The notes beneath the pieces are model-generated. The model was not told the origin of the DNA and did no database searches. It saw only the letters and a program-made list of their open reading frames with translations. This document shows, piece by piece, positions 24,170-36,354 of a stretch of DNA of 64,000 bases; the first letter of the stretch is position 1; the number at the start of each line of letters is the position of its first letter. The stretch comes from Carallia brachiata (Eukaryota > Streptophyta > Magnoliopsida > Malpighiales > Rhizophoraceae), in contig JADCRB010000106.1 of the NCBI GenBank assembly GCA_021464245.1, positions 186,001-250,000 of the forward strand. The letters are read 5' to 3'. Position numbers and translations under genes: made by a program.

Positions 24170-27100
24170 GCGCCGGTCCTTTTGATCAGCGAATTGCTGG
24201 TCAATTAGAGAGCTGCACGTTTTGAAATCCACGGCGGAGCTTCCTCGTCATTTTGCTATCTACTGGACTAACCAAAAAAAGAAATCATTTAGCTTTCTGA
24301 ACTCACAATTTCGTCAACATCGGACTGCTTGTGAGTATAAATTTAGTTTTGCAAGTTTCAACTAGTCATGACTTTGTCTGCCCATTTGGTTATTGTACTA
24401 TGTCAAACTACTGTAAATGAATAAAAAAAAAAAAAAAAAAATCAATGGCCGGCGTTGCCAATTTTGAATTCGCAACGCCGGCCCAAAGAAAATTAAGAAA
24501 AAAAAAAATTCATTTTCTATATGATGTTTACATGAGAAAAGAATTCTATAAATAAGTCTCTGCCTCTCAGTTCAAAAGATATTCAGCAAATTTGTAAACA
24601 GAAAAATTCAGAGAATTTGAGAAAAAAAGAAAATTTTGAAAATCTCTCAAGAAAATTTCTCCTTTTCTTACGTACTTTTACTCTGCAATATACTCTCCTA
24701 ACTCCTTTTTTAAAGATATTTCAGGGGTAAGGCCCAAAAAATTTACTGTTTCCATTTCTAAAGTTTTTTTAGATTTATATTCTCCGATCGCCCTAAATCT
24801 GAAATTTATGAGAATATAAATCTGAAAATATCAAATTACTACAAATTCGACTGGAATTAAGTCTCATACGGCCCTCAGCAAAATCCAGACAACTCATCCG
24901 AGAACAAGTCCCTTCGACCCTCGGTGAAATTAAGCCAAATCAGCTCAGATCTGGTCTCTGCGGTCCTTAACCGTAGTCTAAACGTCCAAATCAGATCCAG
25001 TTTCAGTCTACTCAGTTCAAGAAAAAGTTGTGGAATTTATTTCTGTCAAGATCAAGCTCGTGCAGCCCTTGACGGAGTCAAAAAAGGAACACTAATCGGA
25101 GGATCTACGGAGATCGAACCACGTAAATTTTCTTTTATTTTTAAATTTTTATTTGTAATTTATTTTTATATTTTCGAGTTTAATTATTTTAGACTCGAAA
25201 TTTACGCGTTACAACTACGATGCTAAATTAATTAGAGTCACTCGCTGTTTCTTATTGGTCTACACTACAGATTATGTGTGTGTGTGTGGTTTTTTTGGTG
25301 TTGAATAAAATGAGAAAGTGATGGTAATACTCCGATAATCTCATCAGAGAGTACTATATCTTCTTTTAATGGTGATACTGAATTTCTAACTATTACAAAA
25401 CTGATTACAATGAGTCCAACCCAGAGGTAGCGTATATAAGTTTAAATCCACCATGCACCTTGGCTACACTTAAACTCGAAACTGTTTAGTCGGCGCCTTC
25501 AGTACACTACTATTGAACTACAACACGCTGGTGGCACAGATTATATGTTGATAGCTATTATTTGGTCCATGGCACAAAATTTGCGGAATGTTTCCTTATG
25601 ATTTGCAGTGGTTTTCCTACGGATTATGTGCTATGATTGGGAAGGTAAAAAATTTGAGTGAAAATATGCTTTCTGTAAAATTGTGGGTTAAAAGGAAATT
25701 TAAATATGATTATAATATCAGATTTTAAATTTATTAATATCGTAATTAAATTTAAAAAAAATTTATTTAAATTTAATAATATTCTGATTGTGATTTCTTC
25801 TTATAAAAAGTTAAATAAAGATATCAATTAATAATCTCAAACCTCGATTCATGTATACAATAATTAATTTATCTTTTACTTAAAAAAATATTATTTCAGT
25901 AAATATATTTTTTAAAAATTTTAAAAGATAGACTTTTGTGCACCTGAGGTGATTTTTTTGTTAAAAAAAAACTCCCGTACAGACTATGTGCAATGATTTG
26001 ATTATTCAATGATTGCTTGCACTTGAAAATCAGTCAACGTGTAAGGTAAGAGAACAAAGGAAATAGTAATTAAATTTCTTGTTTTGTTTGAAAGAAATAG
26101 AAGAGTTGCTTGGCCTCTCCCATTTAAGCGTTTTTGCGGATCTATTGTAGACAAGTTCGTAATTTCGCTATTCAATCTATGGTAATATATAACTTCGGAC
26201 TGTGAAATATAACAAGCAGAGGAAATACCGTTGTTTATAAACATATTTCTAATTTATAAGAATTATTCTCTAAAAATTACAGAGAGAGATGAAATTACTT
26301 TTTTCTCATACAAGAAAAAAATTATTATAATTTTTCTCATTATTATTAAATTAAAATATTAAAATTGTGAAATTTTTTCTCTACTTTTTGTAGAATTTTA
26401 TAATTATATAATTTGATTCTACAAAATAATATGTAACAACCTAAATTTCAATTTTAAAAACCTTGGTAAAAATATTTTTCTTTTAATCAAAATTGGTAAA
26501 AATACACTCTTTCTAAAAATATGGGTTAAACTATGCACGTTTTTTTTTTTAATAAATTTTAGAGGTAAGACTCTCCGCTATGTGCTATGATTTGACTATT
26601 CAATGATTGCTCAAACTTTGAAATAGAAATACTATTTGAAATAGTTCTACAGACGCCTCTATCATGCGTCGACGTGTGTCACCGCGCATCGTGCATCGAG
26701 AGTTTTTATCGGACTCGTCGATTGTGATAATATTATATAGAAGATATATAATTAATTTAATAATATATATATATATATTTATTAAAATTTAATATATTTT
26801 TTACAGTTCAATAGTATAAATTTTTAATATTAATTTTATATCTTATTATGTATTTACGTAATTTTTTTTATAATTTATATCTACACGCACAGATTTCATT
26901 TGCAATGTACAGAGCTGGACGATTTGAAATCCACGGCGTAGCTTCTTCATCATTTAGCCATCTACTGGACCAACCAAAAAAACATCAGTTAGCTATTAGT
27001 CAACATTGGACTGCTTGTGAGTATAAATTTAGTTTTGCAATTTTCAACTAGTTGAGACGTTGCCTGCCCGTTTGGTTATTGTACTCTGTCAACCAATGCC

Positions 27101-28420
27101 AAATTAATTAGAGTTGCCCCCTGTTTCTTGTTGGTTGACGGTACAGCTTATGTGCTAATTGCTCTTATTTGGTCCATTGCAGTGGTTTTTCAACGGATTA
27201 TGTGCTACGATTTGGAAGAGCTAGCTTTAGTTAATGAAAGGGTTTCTTATCTTATTGGAAAATCATTCAACGTAAGTATGTTATGATTTGAGTAAAAGTA
27301 CGCTCTTTGTGAAAATATGCGTTAAACTATGTACGTGAACATAATTTTGTTACCTATTTGGTGCAATTTTGTACTTGGACGTAGTTGTGTTATCCTAAAA
27401 TTTAAAGTGTAAATTCTACATAATATGCTATAGAGAAATTCAAGAGCCTAAAATAGGAAGAAATCTGAACATGGTCCAAATAAATAAATAACATAGAAGA
27501 GAGCTTAACCTTATATTTCAACGCAAAACCTTAAAGTATTAAATTTACAGGTCATTCTCAATTATAAATTATTTATTTTACTTTTTTTTCTCGACGTGAG
27601 ATATTTTAGCAGAATAGCTCACATACAAAATTCTAACAATCTCATTTTCAAATATAATTCTCTTCACATTAGGTTTGTTCCAGTTAAATGTGCACCACTC
27701 TACTAAGCTCAATAATTTAATATCAAGTAAAGTCTTGTTAAGCTTTAATCCAGAGTTCACAGTCAAATACTCAGAGAACCAAATTGTGCTACGCAGGAGC
27801 ACCATCCATAGTAACTAACATGTGTTGTCATACTCTTTTCTTGCCAAACCATCGACTCTGATACTTTTTATAAGAAAACGTGAGAGTCTAAAACAGATAA
27901 AAACTTGAACAAGGTCCGAATAAATAATGTAAAAATGAGTTTAACATTACGTCTCGACTTAAAATTTTAAAATATTATCATTTTTAATTATAAATTATTT
28001 ACTTTATTCTTTTTTTATAAGATATTTTAACAAAATAATTTACACGTGATATTCTAATATATGATGAAATAAAAAAGTTCTCTTTTTTGTCTTCAACAAA
28101 ATTTTTCTAAACATGTATTAAAAATACAAGTAATTATATTTTTTTAAAAGCATCCGGGAAACAATAACCGGCGCAGTATCTTTTCCCTATTTTAAAAGTT
28201 AAAACTCTCGGACACGCTCTGTGGTATGATTTGACTATTCAATGATTGCCCATGCTCGATAATCATTCAACGTGTAAAGTAAGAGGAGAGCGGCTTGCCT
28301 TCTCCCATTTTTTGCGGATCTATTGGAGACAAGTTCGTAATTTAGCTATTCAATCTATGGTCATATATAATTTTCGACCGTGTAATATAAGAAGCAAAGG
28401 GAAAAACAAATAAAGAAAAT
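24170..28420. repeat. Internal duplication within block A (non-coding)
   Basis: The upstream flank of peptide gene A occurs twice inside block A: about 24200-26620 (interrupted by the solo LTR) and about 26880-28420. Both correspond to 38600-39560 in block B. Markers are TTTGAAATCCACGGCG, TATAAATTTAGTTTTGCAA and CTATTCAATGATTGC. About 27450-27610 and 27880-28060 are further diverged direct copies of one sequence. No complete gene lies in this part. Confidence 0.6.
24412..25213. mobile_element. Solo LTR of a retrotransposon
   Basis: The 802-bp segment starts TGTAAATG and ends GTTACA, the TG...CA form with short inverted ends TGTAA/TTACA, and is flanked by the 5-bp repeat ACTAC (24407-24411 and 25214-25218). 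Related copies at about 27085 and 38820 show the uninterrupted site. A TATAAATA box at 24547-24554 and no gag/pol sequence fit a solo LTR left by recombination. A perfect 12-bp inverted repeat (GGCCGGCGTTGC at 24447-24458 and its complement at 24472-24483) sits near the left end. Confidence 0.75.
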
Positions 28421-28809
28421 AAATTGGGGTGGTCGCGCATCTGAGTTCAGGTTAATTTGAATTAAGATTGTCTCGAGTTTAATCATCTTTTTGGTTAAAG
28501 TCACGTAGACAAAATTTAAGGTTAAAATTAGCTTAGTCTGTTGGCATATTGATCTTCTTTTCCAAAGTTTGGAATTCATAAATGAGATAGGTCTCTAAAA
28601 TAAAAGAAAAATAAAATTTCTTTTGTTGAGATAACGTTTTAAGTGGAGATTTGGGGTGGGTTTTTTTTTTAAAATAAATTAATAGGTAATTCTAATTAAT
28701 TTCTTTTTGTGTAATTTTTTGAGAAAAGATTAATGGACCTAGAGTGATGAACTGAGTGTGTACCGAATTAAGTATTATACATATCATTTATAAATTTGTT
28801 GCACATTAA

Positions 28810-30082
28810 TAGAGTTGGCAATAGGGAGGGTAGGGGCGAAAGATGGCCCCCTCGTTCCCTGTAGCCGTTTATTATTCTCATCCTCGTCCACATCCCTTTC
28901 CCCGACGGGTATGAAATTTTAATCTTTATCCCTATCCCCGCTAAGGAATAGAGATTCCTTTCCCCGCCCCATACCCGTTTAAATGAAAATTAAAAAAATT
29001 ATATATTTTCACTGCTCAAAGTACTTGAAACTCGTGGTTAATAACAAATTAGTTGTATATGTTACAAATATCTTTTGACTTAAAAATATAATGAATAAGT
29101 GATTTAAATATCAAAATTCAACGCATGAGTTTTATATTAAGAATTAACAATATAAATTGAGGTCTCATGACTTGATGCACAACGTGCAGAAGAATAATGA
29201 CACTATTTTTAAAGATATTATATTGCTCAAGTTTATAATAAGTAAGTATTGAAATTATATTGCTCAGATTTATATACTGATATAATGACACTATTTTTGA
29301 AAATGCTGACATAGAAGAATAATTTACACAAATCACATTCAATGTTTTAGTTATTGCATAACACTAAAATTTAAAATTATATTTTATAAAAATTATGGAT
29401 CACACAAAAAAAATTCAACTATGAAAAATTCAATGAATAAAAACTATGGAAACTTTATTTCATAATTTTGAATTTTTTCTTTTTTATTTTTCTTATATAG
29501 TGTTAGATTTTTTGTAATGTTGGGAGTTTTAACTTCGTTTCTAACTTCTTAAATAATTTATTCTCATATTTTTGGCATGTATATGCTGGCACTTTTAGAA
29601 AAAAAGAAATAATAGTGTTTTAGAACAAGACTTCCAGTAAAAAGATGATCTTTCAGAACAAGTTATTATAATTCCTCATTATCCATTAATAATTTTGTGA
29701 TTGTCATTAGAATTGATTATTATTTGAATCTTTTACTTTAAAGCTATTAACATTGTGAGTAAACTATCAAGTTAAGGGAAAGTAATTCCATTAATAATTT
29801 AGCAATTACATTAATAATTTTAAAGTAACTAAAATATAAGTCATCGAAGAGTGAAGGTAGCAAACGTTAACTATAAAAACGAATAAATATTGAATAATTA
29901 AAAAAAAAACGGGGCAGGTATGGGATGGGGATAGATAAGCACATCCTCGTTCCCATACCCACTAAAAAAAGGCGGGGAATGGGGATCCCTGCCCCGTTTT
30001 CGGTCAACTGACTTTAACCTCGTCTCCGTCGAGGGCGGGTACGAATCATTTCCGACGGGTATAGATAAAATTGTTATCCCTA
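28810..30082. mobile_element. Non-autonomous hAT element 1 (CCCCGACGGGTA family)
   Basis: The ends are TAGAGTTGGCAAT on the left and ATTGTTATCCCTA on the right. They are flanked by 8-bp sequences CACATTAA (28802-28809) and CACGTTAA (30083-30090), one mismatch. GC-rich subterminal words (CCCCGACGGGTATG, GGGGATCCC) surround an AT-rich core that matches, in reverse orientation, the core of the element at 34708-36034. The 1273-bp copy has no transposase frame. Confidence 0.75.
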
Positions 30083-30126
30083 CACGTTAACTTTAGTTAT
30101 AAGTTTCATAAATTCTTATATGTATA

Positions 30127-30481
30127 TTTTTTCAAAAACTTATAACGTAAAAACTATTAAAGTTGATGTACAACAGACTTATGAAAAATATATATAAAAG
30201 CTAACTCTGTCCATCTCTCAATCTATGTACCTTTGCCCTAATTCTTTTTACTAAACAATAAGAATAGCTATTATCTCTCATAAATCCCCCTTGTTCAATA
30301 GACTATTGAAGTTTTTTTCAAAAACTTGTAATGTACAAAACTATTAAAATTGATGTACAATAGACTTATAAAAAATGAATATAAGAGCTAACTCTGTCTA
30401 TCTCTCAGTCTATATACCTTTGCCCTAATTCTTTTTACTAAATAATAAGAATAGCTCTCATCTATCATAAATCCCCCTTGT
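30127..30481. repeat. Direct duplication of an approximately 185-bp unit
   Basis: Two adjacent similar units each run from TTTTTTCAAAAACTT to AAATCCCCCTTG with the same internal words (GTTGATGTACAA or its ATTGATG variant, GCTAACTCTGTC, TTTGCCCTAATTC). No coding capacity. A related sequence occurs near 2230-2400. Confidence 0.7.
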
Positions 30482-31215
30482 CGTTTATAGGATTTAAACC
30501 CACAACTTTTAAAATAAAAATTTGAATTCTAACTACTGAAGTGTTCTCTAACATTTTGTTTGATAAGAAGAAAAAGGGAGAGAGGGAGAAAAAAGTGAGA
30601 GGATGAGGATAAATTATTATATTTAAAAAATATTTAAAAAGTGAAGGAAGAAAACTTTTAGTTCCCCTAATCTTCCATGACTCACCAAAACTAATTCTTT
30701 CAAAAATGAGAAAGAAGTTGTTGATTTCCCTATTAAATTTATTGAATGACTCAATTACGTCTTATATAATTTAAAAATTATAATTTTACCTAAACAAAAC
30801 ATTTAAATAAAATTTATTATAAATGATAAAATTGTTATTCTAATACATTTATTTTCCTCCTGTTCACTTTCTACCATTTTTCAAATATAAGAATTTATAG
30901 TTTTCCTCTCTCTCATCACTTATTCCCAAATACAAAAGTTAATAGAAAATATCTTTCTTTTCAAATGATCTTCTTTCTCACTTTTCTCTCCCTAACTTTT
31001 CTTTCGTTTGAAAATTTTATTTAAATACAGTGTAAGGGTGTTAGTCAATCATTCTAATTAATTTCAGTAACGGTTCTATGGAGGCAAGACTGTACAGGGT
31101 CGAGCCCATATATGAGTTTAGCAAAACACAAAAATCAATTTGGTGCCCCAACCCAATTTGAATTGGGAGCCTTGGCGGCCCAATCTGGGACCTTACTGCT
31201 GTTGGCAATCCTGTT

Positions 31216-31968
31216 GTTTTAGGGGGTATTTGGATAAATTTTTGAAAAGATGCATTTGCATTTTATTTTCAATAAGTAGGAAGATAGACATTTGGTAAAT
31301 TTTTTAATACTGCTGTTTAATTCTGCTTATTTCTTTATTTGACTGACTAACAGCAGTTGATTAAAAAGCAAATCTAAAATACTTTTTGCTACTTTTTAGA
31401 TTACTTTTCACTTTTAATATTAATAATAATTTATATGGACTAAATTATCCTTAAAGAATATTTATATAATTTTACTATTATTTTTTTATTTGTCACATAA
31501 ATTAGATATGTTAATTTATTTTATTAGTATTTATATAACTTCAATAATTTTATTTTTTCAACCATTCTTAAATAATATTTTTTTCACTTCAATTTTCTTT
31601 AATACTGACACTTATAAAAAAAATCTCAAATATAATAATTTTTATCATTTAGTAAAAATTAATATTTTTTTAAAAAAGTTAAAAATTAAGTAAAAAAATT
31701 CTCAATATTATTTATAAAATATTATTCTAAAAATATAAAATTATAAAATATAAAAATAAAATTTTCAATATGATATATCTATATAAATTAAATGTCTAAA
31801 TTAGACATTTTATTATTCAATAATAACAGTAAGTATAAAATTAACTAAATACTTCATTAATTTTATCAGCAATCAGTAACAGTAAATAAAAATCAGTAAC
31901 AGCAATTAATAATAGTATTTAGTAATAATAACATTTAACAGGTAACTCAAATAGATCCTTACTCTATA
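31216..31968. mobile_element. AT-rich MITE-like repeat, copy c (most complete)
   Basis: The segment between GGGGTATTTGGATAAATTTT and AACTCAAATAGATCCTT is missing from the matching place in block B (after GGCAATCCTGTTGTTTT, about 41020), so it inserted after the duplication. It shares its internal order with 6895-7480 and 14655-15375. No protein frame; exact ends uncertain. Confidence 0.6.
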
Positions 31969-32000
31969 AATAAAAATACATATATATAGCTTTCAGTTTC

Positions 32001-32794
32001 TTTTAGGAAAGGAAGGCTAAAGCTTATAGTGTACAATCAGCAAAAAAGGGCAGCTAGGAGACCACTAAACAGGGCCACTGGACGCCAACAACATCTTGTT
32101 TGACCGACGGAAAAGCTCCCTTAGGGACTCGAGATAAAATGTGCATCCCCAAAGACAGAGAGAAGGCAAAGTTAGCCAACCAGTCGGCTAGCTGGTTACC
32201 CTCACGATGAACGTATGTAAGCTTAATCCTCCAAGGTTTAGCGACAAGCTCCCTGCAACTTCTCACTAAAGTGGCTTGAGGTTGAGTGTCAGAGACCCGT
32301 TGCGAATCACCTTCATAGCTGCTTGAGAATCAACCTCTAGCCAAACTTTGTCAACCCCAAATTGCCAAGCAAGATACAAGCCCTGATAGAGGAGGAGCAG
32401 ATCCCTATGTGATATGCAAAGCCCGAAAGCCACCGTCCTGTATGATCGCGGAGAACCCCCCTGCACTTGCCATGCCAGAACAACCCAAGGATGAACCATC
32501 CGTATTTACTTTGATCCAATCATAAGCCGGCGGCTCCCATCCTATCAGTCTCATCACACTCCTGACATAAGTTTGAATTGGTTCTTTACCATCCCCTGAA
32601 GCTCTGCACTCGGCATACATTTTCCTAATAACCGACAGAGGATATCGAAATGTTATATGGGAGAGAACCCGGGCATTCCTCCACTTCCAAATCCACCAGC
32701 ATCCTATCACAAATAACAATTGCCAATCTTCAACTAGAGATCCCCCTAAATTTTGCGTCAAATTCATCACAAGCCAAGCACGGAAACAAATAAT
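32001..32794 (-). pseudogene. 5'-truncated LINE retrotransposon, RNase H-like domain
   Basis: The minus strand encodes pieces of the C-terminal RNase H domain of a plant non-LTR retrotransposon. In order these are the WIKVNTDGS start, GVLRDHTGRWLSGFAYHIG, YQGLYLAWQFGVDKVWLEVD and YVHREGNQLADWLAN. The pieces lie in different frames, so at least two frameshifts break it. An upstream WIWKWRN segment resembles the linker that precedes this domain. The insert is flanked by near-identical 13-bp sequences AGCTTTCAGTTTC (31988-32000) and AGTTTTCAGTTTC (32795-32807). Block B at 41290 shows the unfilled site. Only the 3' ~0.8 kb of the element is present. Confidence 0.8.
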
Positions 32795-34081
32795 AGTTTT
32801 CAGTTTCCGTTTCCGGTTGGAAACCATGGAAGCAGACCCCTAAGGCAGACTCTCTGCAACAGGCCCAAACCATCTTGACGCATGTTCGGCATCTGTTTAA
32901 ATGGTCGCTTCTTTTGACCAAAATAAATATATAAATAAATGGTCGCTCCTCGTGAGTTTGCCATGCAAATGGCCTCTCTCAGTGCTGATGAATCAACCAA
33001 CTGCACAGAAACAAAACAAAAACAAAAACAAAAACCAATCTCTATGAATGGTTATGCTATGTAAATTTTCAATCAAATTAATGGCATGAAGCACTTGAAG
33101 AGGAAAATAGTCAAAATACGCCTTTCATTATTATTTTTTAAAAATTAAATATATTTAATGCTATCATAAATGTCTATTATAAATATAATTAATGTTATCT
33201 TAAAATTTAATTTTTAAAAAAAAATAATTTAAATTTTTTAATACTCCTCTGACTCAATCCTCTATCTTCTATTTTCTTTTTGCAAAAACCAAAAGGATAT
33301 ATTAGGCATTTAAAAAAACTAGAGGACACAACAATGACCGCTATGAAACTTTGATTCGTCAACCTCAATCTTCACTCAAAAAAATAAAAAAAAAAAAAAG
33401 GTTCGTCAACCGCAATCATTTTCTCGATGTACCCAATTAAGAAATGCCACGTGAGGCATCTCGGTCTAGTTGAAATGTTGCTAAGACTTTTATTTTTTTG
33501 AAGTGAGGGGGATTCGATTTCCCTGATTATGAAAATTCTTTATATTTGTAGAGGTTGCTAACTTTATAAGTAAGGGTGTTTCTATTATGTGTAATGTTTT
33601 AAACTTGTTTCTTTTTTATATTTTTTAACGATTCATTAACTAATTGTTAACTATTATTAATATAAAAAAAAACAGTTTACATTTTTAATAGACCAAATGC
33701 TTTTTAACATAGCTGTAATATTATCCTCCTTGGCACAGTTGGTTCGCAACTGCCCACGTTCATATCTGTATCCACCCAATACAACCCTAAGCACCAAAAC
33801 CCCACAAATTTAATTTAAAAATATAAATAAATATCAAAAATTACAAACAAAAAATAATTACAATATAATTGATTGATTTATATAATCAGACGATTAATAT
33901 TTATTTTATTATAAATAATAATTATTTAATTATACAAAACGATCAATTTATTAAATTATAACTATTTCTAATCAACCATTTAAGGCGAGTGGCTGTATAA
34001 CAGTACTTTTTAATTTTTTCCACAATACACGCCACCTTTAATCTCCCCCCGGCCCCAACCATCTTGAGTGTTCCAAAGTAT

Positions 34082-36354
34082 ATGTTCAGTGCTGGTGAAC
34101 AGAACATGGGGCAGTTCCCTCCAAGGCCGTTCCCAGTGGAGAGGAAGTGGAAATCCAACGTTGATGAAATTGCTCCGGAATGCCCTCGTTGCGCTTCCTT
34201 CAACTCCAAATTCTATTACTACAATAACTACAGCTTGTCGCAGCACAGGTGCATCTGCAAAGGTTGTCGAAGGTACTGGACTAAAGGTGGGCACTGAGAA
34301 ATATCCTTGTTGTTGGGGATTGTCGCAAAAGCCGCAGAGCCACGTTCCCCAGACTTGCCCACGTTGAGAGTTATAGTAACAATCCGAATGGCTTTGACAC
34401 CAGGACCAATGATCAGTCAATTGCTGATGGGGATTCGGAAAAGTTAGACTCAATAGGTCGACCAAGTGCAACCAATGGGTCTAACGCTGATCTAGCGGTT
34501 ATAAAGTTGTTGAATCAAGATTCACCAAGTCTTAAGCCGGATTGTCATGGGCAAGAATTGCCTGACGAGTCCAAAGAATTAAACTCTTTAACCCCAGATA
34601 GCGTGCAGAGGGATGCAACGATCGATTGCCAGAAGCCGTGTGATCTGATATTCCTAGAACCTGATTTACTTGATGGGCTACCTCAGTTACTTGCAGGAGA
34701 TCAGCAGTAGGGATGACAATTTTACTCATACCCGTCGGGGATTACCCATACCCGCCCCGACGGGTACGGGATCAAACCAGTTGACCGGGGAACGGGGCGG
34801 GGATCGGGGATCCCTATATTTTTTTAGCGGGTATGGGAATGGGGATGAGTTTACCTATCCTCATCCCCATACCCTCCCCATCCCCAACCTGTTTATTTTT
34901 TTTATTTTTTATTTAACTTTTAATTTTTATTCGTTTTATTGTTTAATATTTACTGCATTCACTTTTCAATAACTTATATTTTAACTATTTTAAAATTATT
35001 AATGAAATTACTTTTTTTAACTCAATAGTTTATTCAAAATATTGATAGTCTTGATGTCAAAGATTCAAGTAATAACCAATTCTAATTGCAATTACGAAAT
35101 TATTAATGGATACTGTAGGAATCACAACAACTTGTCGTATAAGTCCTCAACCAATAATTTGAAAGTTTGGCCCCGAATATACAAGTTAAAAAGACCATCT
35201 TTTTACTCAAAGTCTTATTTTAAAATACTATTATTTCTTTCTTTCTAAATGTGCGAGTATATAAGTGCAAAAAATATGAGAATAAATTGTTTAAAAAATT
35301 AAGAATGAAGTTAAAATTATCAACATTACAAGAAATCTAACACTATAATATATAGAAAATAGATAAGAAAAAATACAAAATCATGGAGTGATGTTTTTAT
35401 AGTTTTCATTTATTGAATTTTTCATAATTGAATTTTTTTTATATGATTCATATCTTTATAAAATACAGTTTTAACTTTTAGTATTATACAACAATTGAAA
35501 TATTAAATACGATTTGTCTAAATTATTCGCTATATCAGCATTTTCAAAAATAATGTCATTATATCAATATATAAACTTGAGCAATATAATTTCAATACTT
35601 ACTTATTATAAACTTGAGTAATATAACATTTTCAAAAATAGTGTCATTATTCTTCTACACATCGTGTATCAAGTTTATAACTTTAATTTCTATTACTAAT
35701 TCTTAACAAAAAACTCGTGCATTTAAACTTTAATATTTAGATCACCTATTCATTATATTTTTAAATCACATGAAATTTGTAATATAAATAGCTAGTTTGT
35801 CATTGACCATGAGTATCAAGTAATTTGAATTGTGAAAATATATGACTTTTTAAATTTTCTTTTGGAAGGGTACGGGGTGGGTACGGGGATCCCCGTTCCC
35901 CGACGGGGATGGGGAAGGGGATTAAAATTTCATACCCGACGGGGACGGGGACGGGGATGGGGATGAGAGTAATAAACGGGTACGGGGAATGGGGGGGCCA
36001 TCCTCGCCCCCGACCCTACCCATTGCCAATCCTAATCAGCAGAGGCTTCAAGAACTTACAGAAACTGATTGCTTAAATTCAATGGGCTTACAAACTGACT
36101 TCAATGGGCTTGCAGGAGATCACCGTTGGGCGATGAAATGGTGCAAGCTGCTTTGTGGCTGTGGTCGATGCTGAACCAGCCTTGCCAAATGTTACGGGGC
36201 AGCCAACGGTGCAATTGAAAGAATTCGATCCATTTCCAGTAGAGGATCCGATAAAAAAACGCAGCGAATCTTTTGAGCGATTATAGATGGATCAACTTCT
36301 TTTGACCTCTCGGCGTTCGAGATTTTCTCAGGACCTTGAATTCATGTATAATCC
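34082..36354 (+). pseudogene. Dof zinc-finger transcription factor pseudogene, block A
   Basis: Starting at the ATG at 34082 the frame runs into a recognisable Dof DNA-binding finger: [20 protein letters not shown] and then [12 protein letters not shown]. The four cysteines have the C-x2-C-x21-C-x2-C spacing of the family. At about 34290 one base is missing relative to the usual KGGTLRN coding, and a stop follows at once. In the shifted frame similarity continues (TLRN-like, then CRK) and runs on to 34707. There a 1.3-kb hAT element interrupts the gene; the C-terminal part resumes at 36043-36354 with further frame breaks. A short finger-only peptide of about 71 aa could still be made, but the full factor cannot. 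Confidence 0.8.
34708..36034. mobile_element. Non-autonomous hAT element 2, inserted in the Dof pseudogene
   Basis: The ends are TAGGGATGACAAT and ATTGCCAATCCTA, flanked by an exact 8-bp duplication ATCAGCAG (34700-34707 and 36035-36042). Both ends carry CCCGACGGGGA/GGTACGGGGATCCCCG words. The core matches the element at 28810-30082 inverted. The block B Dof copy at 42440-42460 has the uninterrupted sequence, which proves the insertion. Length 1327 bp, no transposase frame. Confidence 0.85.

Noticed and set aside
24412..25213. Possible endogenous pararetrovirus fragment (TATA box, leader-like sequence)
   Set aside because: TG...CA ends with a 5-bp duplication and an empty site define a solo LTR; no viral coding sequence is visible.
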